A DNA stretch of 19,674 nucleotides from Acanthaster planci (taxonomy: Eukaryota > Echinodermata > Asteroidea > Valvatida > Acanthasteridae), in contig NW_019091761.1 of assembly GCF_001949145.1 (NCBI RefSeq), forward strand, positions 51,651 to 71,324, given 5' to 3'. Made by a program: the position numbers and the translations under genes. This document shows, piece after piece, positions 10,182 through 18,664 of this stretch; the stretch's first letter is position 1, and each line of letters begins with the position of its first letter. The notes under the pieces were generated by a model, which saw nothing but the letters and a program-made list of their open reading frames with translations, was not told the origin of the DNA and made no database searches.

Positions 10182-13100
10182 CTGTTGAAAAGGGGAATAT
10201 GCAAACGTATTTTTTAACCTGAAGTTATACACTGCTCCGTGTCTGATCTTTGTGAAATTTGGTGTGCATGTGAAAATTATCATTTTGAGAATACTCTGTG
10301 AAATTTCAATTCAATTTCGTCGTAGTCTTGTTTTCTTATGGTCAGGTAATTCATAGCTTCAAGTGTGTCATTTGAACACATCAGTTATAGAAGTTGACAT
10401 TTTACTCGGAAATGTGGATGATTTTCATAACGTTGGTTACACATGATCGGGAGACATTAATGTTGAAAAAATCCAGAAATGAATTTCCACGTTACAGGAA
10501 AACGTTCCATGGATATAAATATAATTAGAAAGCTCTGTCGTTAAAAACATCTGCCATTTTCTTTTGAAAACAACATTATAACGGAGGAAGGGTGCTTAAT
10601 TTTGTTCAGCGGGTTAGGGGTAATTATAATACCAAGACCCCGCGCATGCGGCTTTCCCATAGAGATCACCATTCGTGATTCGGACGTCGTTGAAGCTACC
10701 AGTAGTATATTTGCGGCTTTTTACCGTGCCGAAATGTTGTGAACATAATGCTATGGAAGACTGCTACGCTCTTTGATAACCTTCAATAATTTCAGGCAAC
10801 ACGGTCGATGACTGCCCGAGGGTTCCGGTAATGGTCCTAAGGAACAACCTCTGGCATAATTATGATGTTTGTGTCCCATGTAAGCACCGAGGAAAGCGTG
10901 AGTTTTCAGTCCTAAATTCAGCGAAGGCCAAGTATTTGCGTTCAGCAAGTGCTCGCACGGTCGCTTTATGCGCGTTCCTCTGGAACAATATTGTTTGTAG
11001 AACCAAATTCAACGAAAAAAGAAAAAGACGAAATCTTTTTTTTTTGTATGTTTTATAGATTTTTTAGACTATGCATTTTCTTTTACAGGAAGTAAAAATC
11101 GAGACGGATATGCTGCTCTGTGATGTTGCAGTGCGCAAACCATTCGAATATACTATAACTCCGCCGTCCTCACGTATGCCAGGAAGGACTGTCCTTTACA
11201 TTGAGTGGTAGATGCTAACGATTACCTTTCATGTAGAAGGGTGTTTTTAGACATTCTTGACCCCCCCTAAAAAGATCAAGTTGACAGGGCATGAAGTGCA
11301 CGAAGTAGAACATTATAGAAAGTCTCTCTTTATTTTGCCATACTGAAAGGTGGCCTGCATGAAAGAAATAATTCCAGTAATTATTGTGGGCCTACATTTT
11401 GTTACAGAAAAGTAAAATAAAATCCAGTAGGCAATTTCAAATTGATACAAAGCAAGCCAAAGAATATTCAATTCGAAAATTTGTTTACAAAGCACGAGGC
11501 CAGTACTGGGATAGAAACCTTTCTTTGATACAATGCCATCAGCTTTGTTAGTGCTAAAATCGACTATAAGCCTTGTCCAAGTACACAGCCTTTCTTCAGT
11601 TGGGCCATTCTTCAGAGAATTGTGAAAGTAGTGGGCCACAATTAACGCTTTCCTATGTGATAACATGGGACACAAACATCGTCTACTAGAGTTTGTTCCT
11701 ACTAATCACTACCGTAACTCTTGGGCAGTAATCAAATGTGGTGCACTGAAATTATTGAATATTTTTTGACAAAAAAAAAGAGATAGTGGCAGTCTTCCAT
11801 AGGTGAGCATTTTATTCACAAACTTTTGGGCACAGTAAAAAAGTCACCACTCTACTACTTGTGGCTTCAATGACGTCTATATCACGAATGATGATCTCTC
11901 TGAGTAGCAAGCATTCTCTGGGGTCTTGATATCCCCTTCTAGGAAAGAAAATTACGCAGAAAGGAAAAAAACATATTCGTGTTACCATTTCACCGCGCCG
12001 AGTTAAATCGTTCAATGTGTTACCGCTGCAAGTTATAAGATCTTGCCGCAGCTTCGAATTGATATCCCGCCACAGCGAAAATTTCAGTAGTTTCATGAGC
12101 CCTGTTCAACATACTGCTTTCAATTTATCATCAGGCTGAAGTGCAGTGAGATTTGGTTTTATATTGCTGATAGGAACAAAGGGGAATGTTACATTTCAAC
12201 AAAACTTGTTTTCCAACACAACAGAAAACAAAACAAATCCTTTTGTGGTGTGAATTTCCACATTCTACGGAGATCTGGAAGTGCCTTTCTACTTGTCGAG
12301 AAAGTAGCAAATGTTTTCTCAGGATAACGACATATTACGGGCAATATGGCAACATCATGAGATGCTTTATCGCCGGTTGAAGTCATCCTAGAATGGAGAT
12401 TACAGCATCCCGAGACAATTTACCATGGGATACTTATATCCTAAAAGTAATATGATAGCATTATTTGTCAATGGGTGCCAGCATGTAACAATGTCAACAT
12501 CTTGCCTCTATTATGCCGTCATCCCGAGAATCTCAACAAGTCGGATGGCACATCCAGAGCCCAGTAATTCTCAGATGAGGAGTAGACTGTTTTTGATTCG
12601 TCACTACATTTCCCAAGTGCTAAATAAAAGCAAGCAGACTTCAAAGTTACAATTGAACTGTAATCAGTCGAAATATATCAATTTATAGTACCTAAAATGG
12701 AGATCAAAAACAGTACTTTTACCTACGCAACGCATGAAACACCTCACAGCTTTGGACATTCAAATCATTTTAGGTTACTTAGTTCGCTCATCTTCAAATA
12801 TAGTATAAGTGCACACGTGTCATGGGCACCGGGCTGGAAGTGTCGACCGTGTTCAAATATTAGAACAAACTCCGTCCGATAAGTTTTCGACAAAAAAAGT
12901 TACGTTGTTCATTTGATTTTCCCGGCGCCCTACACTATATGGGTGATTTGCGACCAGTGATTGCATGCATGTGAGGTCAGAGATCCTAGGGATTTCAATC
13001 CAGTTGATGGAAAAGTGTGTGCTAGTTTCCCTGTCACCTTCACGTCATGTTTCTCTTTGCCTGTTGAAATTTAAATTAAGGCATACCACCATAGCAGATG

Positions 13101-13847
13101 TTAGAATGATATCAACATCGAGGGTTGATCCGAAAAGGCAACACACATTAGCTAAACCTATGCATGGGCGCCGCCAGAATTTTTTTCTCGTAGAGGGCGG
13201 GCAAACCGTCTAGTTAAAACAAAAACGTTTAACCGTGGGAAGAGGGTCGATTTTCTTTTTTTTCCTCAAGCTCACAATTATGTTATATATGATTTCTAAT
13301 TTTCATTTCTTCGGCCGTTTTCTTTTTCGTTTTCAGTCTTTCAGGGTTCCTCATCGCAGCACTGAGGTAATTGGGATTATTTAAAGTAAAAATGAAAAGG
13401 CACCGTAATCGTTTCGACAAGCAATGAACCTGGGAGTCAGAGTTGTCTACCCCACTTCTGGATATGGGAGATCATACCCCAAAGAGATTGTTTTGTTTTG
13501 TGTTGGAAATCAAGCTTGGTTGAATCAAGCTTGTTTCCAGCAATCTCAAAACACAATTTCATCTCAGATTATACATCTGAGTACGATGACATGCTGAATA
13601 AGATTTATGAAACTGCTGAATAGCTTGAAGCGGGGAGATTTCAATTTAACCCCACGCACGATCGCATTGCTCGCCGCGGAGAGATACACATTCAGTGATT
13701 TAGTTTCTCGCGGTGGCAAGATAATAGCTCGAAAAAATATTTTTGCAAGTTGCCCATAATATGCTTTTGTAGATTTACCTCAATACGTAAATTACGTGAA
13801 TTAAAAAAGTACAGTGTACACCATGAAAGTAAGCTGATAAGACTCAC
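10182..13847 (-). other. Intron between FTP3 exons A and B
   Basis: This 3.7 kb intron contains only short open frames. The longest are minus 11313-11675 and minus 11812-12096; neither has a motif I can assign, and neither fits the phase-1 exon chain. A hairpin lies at 13505-13538. A patch near 13165-13205 (GGGCGCCGCCAGAATTTTTTT) has the look of a dispersed repeat, but I could not name it. Confidence 0.55.
13505..13538. repeat. Inverted repeat (imperfect hairpin)
   Basis: GGAAATCAAGCTTG (13505-13518) is followed after a seven-base loop by CAAGCTTGTTTCC (13526-13538), its reverse complement except for one extra base. Flanking TTTTGTGTT and AAAACACAA extend the pairing beyond a bulge. It lies in the A3-B3 intron. 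Confidence 0.65.
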
Positions 13848-13961
13848 TTGTTAAGCTGCAATATGTATGCCCATCTGTTGTAAGACCATCCAAAGCTCGT
13901 CCAGCAAAAGAATTTGCCACCGTTGAGCTTTGATTACTGGATTCATCTACCAAAGTTAAAG
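13848..13961 (-). CDS. Tie-like: Exon A of FTP module 3
   Basis: This 38-codon exon encodes the N-terminal part of an FTP module: ALTLVDESSNQSSTV, then ANSFAGRALDGLTTDG and HTYCSLT. The A-x-x-A-L/V-D-G element and the following cysteine are standard in this family (compare ADRAVDG...PYCSRT in module 2). The acceptor is strong (a T-rich tract ending TTATTGTAG) and the donor is ACAA/GTGAGTC, phase 1 at both sides. A sequon NQS is present. It splices to exon B at 10181 over a 3.7 kb intron, and lies 521 bases after FTP2 exon C. Confidence 0.85.
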
Positions 13962-14482
13962 CTACAATAACAAAAATAGAAAAAAAGGAGATTTTGTTCA
14001 CAGTTGTCTTATTAAGCCCAATTTTGGTTTCCCTGTAGGACACAACATCTACCACCCGATCCGACTCTCCACCGGTACTTTTAAGTAGGGTTGCACACTA
14101 AATACGGCATACTATGAGTAGGTCGGTATCATAGGAGTGTAGCATGGGCCACCTTCGCCACACTTCTAAGCCTTACCAGTTTTAGCTTGTACACCGCAGC
14201 AGTGGCTCTCTGTTGTGTGGCAAGTGGGAATGCTTTTCATGCCATGCTTGTCAGTGTGGCAAACGTAGTCCTGCTACGATCTTATGATATCAACCTGCTT
14301 ATAGCATGGCGTATTTGGTGTGCAACCCTACTTAAACGTAGCGGTGGGTATTCGGATCGGGTGCACCTACAGGGGACAAGGTGGGATATATGTGTACATG
14401 CAGCAAAGTTAGTTGAAACTTTTGGGAATCCGAAAATAATTTTAAAAATCAGAAAAAAATATCTCTGTTAATCAATTCTTAC
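13962..14482 (-). other. Intron between FTP2 exon C and FTP3 exon A
   Basis: This 521-base intron joins two FTP modules. A plus-strand open stretch (14187-14471) is present but has no recognised domain and is antisense to the gene. Nothing else is seen. Confidence 0.65.
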
Positions 14483-14719
14483 CTGCTGGCTGAAGATCAC
14501 ACTGCCACACCATTACCTCACAAAGGACAAGAGCTGTCTGTCTGGGAATGTCGATGCTGATGTAACGGGCGACTCTAAGTGGATCGCAGGTGAATTCAAT
14601 CCAGTCATTAATCAAGGCTTGGTACTGGGTCACTGGAGATCCACACGTCGGGTTATTAGTAGGCGTGGTTCCCAGACCAGCACGTGCAACGGCACTCCTT
14701 AAATCTAGTCGCGTTGTGT
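14483..14719 (-). CDS. Tie-like: Exon C of FTP module 2
   Basis: This 79-codon exon encodes the C-terminal third of FTP module 2. Key elements are LRSAVARAGLG, NNPTCGSPV, WIEFTCDP, RVARYISIDIP, LVLCEVMVWQC and the end DLQPAG. It aligns directly with exon C of module 3, with all four cysteines at equivalent places and the same VARAGL/FVRAGL and R-Y-I/V-S-I/V-D-I-P strings. The acceptor is CACTTTAG and the donor is a perfect CAG/GTAAGAA. The family folds into a jelly-roll lectin that in eel fucolectin binds fucose with calcium; I did not see enough to say the fucose-contact residues are kept. Confidence 0.9.
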
Positions 14720-15390
14720 CTAAAGTGTATAAGGTAAGAACAGGAGCGTGACTTTATGTCAAAATGGTGTAATTTCAGGGAATGAGATTTAACAAGAACT
14801 TGAATAACTTTTGAATCCGTTGTCCATAGTATAACTTCTGAACTCTTTTTCAGCGCACCAATCCTCTTGGTAACAAAGTGAAAACAAAATCCCATTAAAT
14901 ATCAAACGTTACTGAACAAGCGATGTTCTAGAGGTGTCTGGGGGTCTCTTGCTTTGGGGGAGGTCTATTAATTATATAAATAACTTATGCACATTACTGT
15001 ATACAGCTCATAGCATCTCTGGTTTCATTTCCACTGAATATACAATCCATACAGCATCTTTGATGTGAAAAAAGCAATAAAGTCGCCCGACAACCGAAAG
15101 AAGATAAAAAACTTGGTATCATGAATAATTAATGAGTTACAATTAGGCAAAAGCTTAATTAATTTACACATATACTGGTGATAAGCATGTGTGCCTCTAT
15201 TACACTGCCAAATTTCATTGAAATACATCATCGTATGAGATTTGGGGGGAGGGCAGATTCCCCCCCCCGACCGTAACAAGGAAAAAAAACGTTTCTTTGA
15301 AGGTTAAGACCTGAGAGCACAGTTTGAATACTTTTTTGTCATTACATCACAATCACAAGCAATTATGATTAGGTCTACTGGGCAACTTAC
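14720..15390 (-). other. Intron between FTP2 exons B and C
   Basis: This 671-base intron holds a G-rich then C-rich pair near 15242-15270 that could fold back on itself, and otherwise AT-rich sequence with no recognised gene. Confidence 0.65.
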
Positions 15391-15480
15391 GTCTGAGGTC
15401 ATCTATATTCCTGATGGCGATTTTACTGATGCAGTGAAGAGCTTTCAGGTCCATCTTCCACCAAGGATTCCGCGTCGTTT
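15391..15480 (-). CDS. Tie-like: Exon B of FTP module 2
   Basis: This 30-codon exon reads ETTRNPWWKMDLKALHC followed by ISKIAIRNIDDLR. NPWWKMDL is the FTP core strand, here with Met for Val and without the usual following Gly. The R-N-x-D-D near the end resembles the N-R-x-D segment of family members better than module 3 does. The acceptor is TTTCCCACCCAG and the donor AGAC/GTAAGTTG, phase 1 at both ends. It lies between exon A (431-base intron) and exon C (671-base intron), so module 2 is the compact reference copy for the three-exon A-B-C organisation. Confidence 0.9.
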
Positions 15481-15911
15481 CTGGGTGGGAAATCATGTTA
15501 CACGATCTCGTTACTGAGCGCCAGAGGGGCGCTCCGTAATGAAAAGAAGTTCATACCGTGTGTGATATCGAGAAATTTCAATGAATGTGTGTGAATTTTT
15601 ATTGCTGTGTGAAAAGAAAACCCATCAACCTTGGGGCGACTCTTTCGCAAAATTTGGAAAAAAAGGTGACCCATGACACTTTCATTGGCGGTACACCTAA
15701 TGCGGAGTTGAATACCACTTACCACAATATTCTTTCAACACGCTTTACGGCTTTGATAAGGACGCTAATGTAACATTAAACAATTTGGCCATTAGTTACT
15801 CAACAAACTAAAACGCCCTTGCAAGGTAACGAATATGGTATTTTTTTGCCAGCACATTTTATTGATTTATTTTAATTGCACATTTCTTTGGAGTAAAAAG
15901 TTCAGCCTTAC
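15481..15911 (-). other. Intron between FTP2 exons A and B
   Basis: This is a 431-base intron. Short open frames on both strands overlap it without recognisable motifs. Confidence 0.7.
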
Positions 15912-16037
15912 CTGTTCGGCTGCAGTATGGGCTTACATACTGTAGCGCTCCATCCACAGCTCGGTCTGCGTCCCAGGTACCGTTTTGGTCACTAAAGCTT
16001 GAAATCTGACTACTTGGGAGGCCAATCAAAGTTAAGG
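15912..16037 (-). CDS. Tie-like: Exon A of FTP module 2
   Basis: This 42-codon exon starts the second FTP module: ALTLIGLPSSQISSF, DQNGTWDADRAVDG and YVSPYCSRTG. A-x-x-A-V-D-G followed by a cysteine a dozen or so residues on is characteristic of the FTP N-terminal strand region. The opening ALTL is shared with module 3 exon A, which supports module duplication. The acceptor GTTCCATGAAG has only a modest pyrimidine tract; the donor ACAG/GTAAGGC is strong; both are phase 1. An NGT sequon is present. The preceding exon is FTP1 exon C, 2.4 kb upstream across an intron holding a Penelope-like relic. Confidence 0.85.
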
Positions 16038-17109
16038 CTTCATGGAACATGCCGTAGAAAAGAGAGAAAAATAAAGTTGTTGGACTTAAAAGTCTCCTTG
16101 TTGAGCTCTTTTCGTAGCATACATATACCGTTGGGCTATATTTCCGAGGTTGACGACATACAGGAGCGTGTCTTAAATTATGGTGAACGTAGAACGGGTT
16201 ATTCACGCCAACATCCTATTAACAGGGGTTAAGTTCGATCGTTGACAAACTGTTCGCAAATGGTCGATTTTGACCTGTAGCCTGTGCATGAAATAAATAT
16301 GGGGCGCCAGGCAAAATCGACCAGTAGTTAACAAGTTGTCGCTGATCGACTTTGCCTAAGCATGCCAAGCGCCTGCAGGTAGATGTGACCCTCGTAACAT
16401 TAACAGGTGGACTACAATGAAGGTGGTAAGTGGGGATAAAAGCAATTTCTGTGCTGTGGCCTGATTCTAAGCAATACAGTCGACTTTTTTGCCATTGTGA
16501 AAAGTAGTTTGAAACGACTGTGATTATTGTTATCAAGTTTACCTCCATGCACAGAAGAACGCACCCTCACGGGCAAAAAGCAACATTTTATGTCGGCGGT
16601 TGTAATGCTGATTTTTTGTTGACATTTTATTTCCATATTGCAATGCACATTTTATTGCAGGAAGGTCAATAATATGAACGAAGCTTGACTAGATTCGAGG
16701 AAACGAGTATGCCATACACAAATGACAGCTGGAGCAAATACGAAAGTAAAGAAACGGAGGTAAAATGCCTTAATAAGATGAAAATTTAACAGATGGGACT
16801 TGTATTAAACAGATCATACAGGAAAGACGAGTAGTGCAGACAAAAAAAAAACTAAAAACGAGCGATTGGACTGAGATGAACTTTAAACTAGAAGTGAAGA
16901 ACTTAAAACTCTCTGAAGAAAAAAAAAATGAAAAAGGTAAATTTAAAGAGAAGGAGGTACCTAAGATAACTTTTTGTAGTTGTATGAATGCACGTTTTTA
17001 TGAAATGATCAGTAAGATTTGAAGATTTACATGGTGGAAATTATATCTGTTATATAGGTTTGCAGGTACACCATGCAATCAACCACAAGTGCATTTGCGT
17101 TTCCAGGCC
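16038..17109 (-). other. Intron FTP1-FTP2, 3' part
   Basis: This part of the 2.4 kb intron holds the inverted repeat at 16242-16342 and a purine-rich plus strand from about 16820 to 16965 with several A-runs. The open frame over the latter (plus 16834-17022) is Lys/Glu rich, as expected from composition alone. No exon is recognised. Confidence 0.6.
16242..16342. repeat. Imperfect inverted repeat, arms about 36 bases
   Basis: The inner arm TGGTCGATTTTGACCTG (16261-16277) pairs with CAGGCAAAATCGACCA (16308-16323) with one extra base. The outer parts (TTGACAAACTGTTCGC and the reverse complement of GTTAACAAGTTGTCGC) also pair with mismatches. The loop is about 30 bases. This could be a small MITE-like or foldback insertion; no target-site duplication was established. 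Confidence 0.65.
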
Positions 17110-17126
17110 ACTTCCCAGGACGCTTT

Positions 17127-17795
17127 GGTCTCCTATAACCGAAATGCCCTCTCCCTACGGCATTAGGGTCGCCTATACCCGAACCCCCCAACTCCCCCAT
17201 CGCCACAGTATGTCGATCGTAACTGGGCCCCATTTCCCACCAACTCCAGAGTATCCTACAATCGCCCAACATCTGAATCTATTACTCCGCACCCATTAGG
17301 CTGGAGTTGGTACTCCACACCCACAATGACAAGCATCCACCCAGCAGTCGCCCAATGTACACCGCATTCCATGTAAATACGGCCAAGTACGCATCGGAGA
17401 AACAGGCAGCAACCTCCCCACCTGGCTCCAAGAACACCGTGCGCACGGCCGACGAGGAGAATACGCCAAGTCGGCCATCGTCAAAAATTCACACTCCTTG
17501 GACCACCACATCAAACGGGACAACGTAGAACTTATCACCCCCACCCATAACTGGCTTCCAATGAGAATCCAGGAAGCCATCCAAATTTTCCGGCACGACA
17601 CCGTCACTAAGACATCAAATTCAAGCTCAGCGACGTCTGGCACCCACTACTACCACTCAAGACATTCCCCGAACCTGAGCAGTAGGGTCCCCAACACCCG
17701 AAACCCACACCAACCACCCCAGGTGTTTGGGTTTTCTCTACCTGAAGCCATACTCCACCCCCCCTCGGCATAAGGGTCCCTTATACCCGAACCCA
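17127..17795. repeat. Four copies of a GC-rich GGGTCxCCTATACCCGAACCC-like motif
   Basis: Related 21-30 base copies start near 17127 (GGTCTCCTATAACCGAAATG), 17158 (starting CGGCATTAGGGTC), 17681 (AGTAGGGTCCCCAACACCCG) and 17766 (starting CGGCATAAGGGTC). The second and fourth match over about 30 bases with only a few differences. Two copies lie before and two after the endonuclease remnant, as terminal repeats or nested copies of the element might. Confidence 0.6.
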
Positions 17796-17953
17796 AGGTT
17801 TCCTGCCAATTTCTGTATTCCAATACCAACACAGGATCCAACACTGTCACGCTCCAGTGCACGCACGGCAAGCCATACAACCAGCGAATCCGTTCCACGC
17901 TCCACCGCCTCGGGATTACCTTTATAACCCAGCTCTCTACTGGAACCCGACTT

Positions 17954-17987
17954 CTGAGGACAGCCAGAGCATCCTGGCCGAAACGTC
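17954..17987 (+). ncRNA. Hammerhead-ribozyme-like motif in Penelope-like 3' region
   Basis: CTGAGGA is followed by a five-pair stem (GCCAG/CTGGC with loop AGCATC) and then CGAAAC GTC. This is the order of the hammerhead core (CUGANGA, stem II, GAAA, stem III start). Penelope-like elements are known to carry minimal hammerhead motifs next to their coding region. Pairing at the base of stem II is imperfect (C-A opposite C), and I could not confirm stems I and III, so this may be a degenerate copy. Confidence 0.4.
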
Positions 17988-18412
17988 AAGTTGGCACTCC
18001 TCTGTTCTTCTAAGAACCACACCTCTTCCAAAACAGATTGATCCTATGGTGTACCCGCAAGCCTTCATCTCATATAAATTATCAAAACTGAACAAAGTTT
18101 ATTAACTTTGCGCTCGAATAAATCTATGTATTAAAACAAATCTTATTATCTTTCCCTGAGACTAACCCTCCACAACTCTCTTCAAGATTAAAAATTAAAT
18201 TCAAAGAGAGCACATGGCACTAATAGACATGGCTTTCTTACGTTGTAACCAATCAAAATAGTAGACCCGACATCCAAAAGTGGAAACACAGTGGGGTATT
18301 CCATCAAGTAGATATTCATTCAGGCGTGCAATGAACAAGTTAGCCTCAAATATTTATCCTTAAGAATGATTAAATTTCCTCTTCATACTGAATAAGTATT
18401 ATCTGTACCCAC

Positions 18413-18664
18413 CTGATGGCATGGTGTCCTTCAACTGATTTGTCGTCGCTTCCTCCACCATAACCTCAGTCAACTGGACTATGGCCTGGTTACCACGTCG
18501 AACGATATTCACACTGACGTATTGTGCAGTGATGTACGGCTCAGGTGTGAAATCTACAACCGCTCGGTCAATAGCTTGATCCTCTGTAACTTGTCCTATC
18601 ACCGGGTTTAACAGGTGGTTGGAGTTCAAACCAGCGCGTACAAAACCAGTTTTTAATCGATCAG
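18413..18664 (-). CDS. Tie-like: Exon C of FTP module 1 (all cysteines lost)
   Basis: This 84-codon exon is the most 5' coding exon in the window. It reads RLKTGFVRAGLNSNHLLNPV, then VVDFTPEP, ITAQYVSVNIV and IVQLTEVMVEEA, and ends at TMPSG. It aligns along its length with exon C of modules 2 and 3, including GFVRAGL and QYVSVNI. The four cysteines those copies share are replaced: VIG for xCG, FTPEP for FTCDP, LTEV for LCEV, and EEA for the last. The frame is open, with a good acceptor (CATTTTTGCAG) and donor (CAG/GTGGGT), both phase 1, so it looks like a functional divergent copy rather than a decaying one. Its A and B exons are not found up to 19674 and should lie beyond. Confidence 0.8.

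Larger units (their letters stand above)
17110..18000 (+). mobile_element. Decayed Penelope-like element 3' end (GIY-YIG endonuclease)
   Basis: Plus-strand reading gives the C-terminal GIY-YIG endonuclease of a Penelope-like retroelement: HRIPCKYGQVRIGETGSNL, then WLQEHRAHGRRGEYAKSAI, SLDHHIKRDNVELI, MRIQEAIQIF and, after a frameshift near 17612, KLSDVWHPLLPLKTF before a TAG near 17682. The IPCKYG-x-V-x-IGETG-x-L, EHR and HHI strings are typical. The Y of the YIG motif is Arg here, and two in-frame stops lie upstream (TAG 17300, TGA 17327) in what looks like the reverse transcriptase tail. The copy is therefore inactive. It is antisense to the host gene. The exact 5' and 3' limits are uncertain. 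Confidence 0.75.
216..18664 (-). other. Tie-like: Partial Tie-like receptor gene with N-terminal FTP modules (11 exons)
   Basis: This is the span of one multi-exon gene whose exons splice into a single open frame of about 658 codons. Domain order is FTP(C-part)-FTP-FTP-Ig1-Ig2-EGF1-EGF2. All eleven exons begin and end in phase 1, so every junction keeps the frame. Intron lengths from 5' to 3' are about 2375, 431, 671, 521, 3666, 7529, 376, 359, 212 and 335 bases. The Ig1-Ig2-EGF-EGF order and several motifs match the ectodomain of vertebrate Tie1/Tie2, the endothelial receptor tyrosine kinases for angiopoietins. Vertebrate Tie proteins begin directly with Ig1, so the upstream FTP part is unlike them. 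Both gene ends lie outside the window; kinase and transmembrane parts are not seen, and a secreted Tie-like protein remains possible. Confidence 0.85.

Noticed and set aside
11812-12096. 94-codon minus-strand open frame in gene-sense orientation
   Set aside because: Could have been an extra exon, but it has no FTP, Ig or EGF motif, no domain I recognise, and modules 2 and 3 are complete without it.
14656-14895. Minus-strand open frame starting at 14895 that runs toward FTP2 exon C
   Set aside because: It is in a different frame from the exon's coding frame and lies mostly in the intron; the exon is defined by its acceptor at 14719 and alignment with its paralogues.
17650-18031. Overlapping Gly/Arg-rich minus-strand open frames
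   Set aside because: They are antisense to the Penelope-like relic and arise from the GC-rich motif copies.
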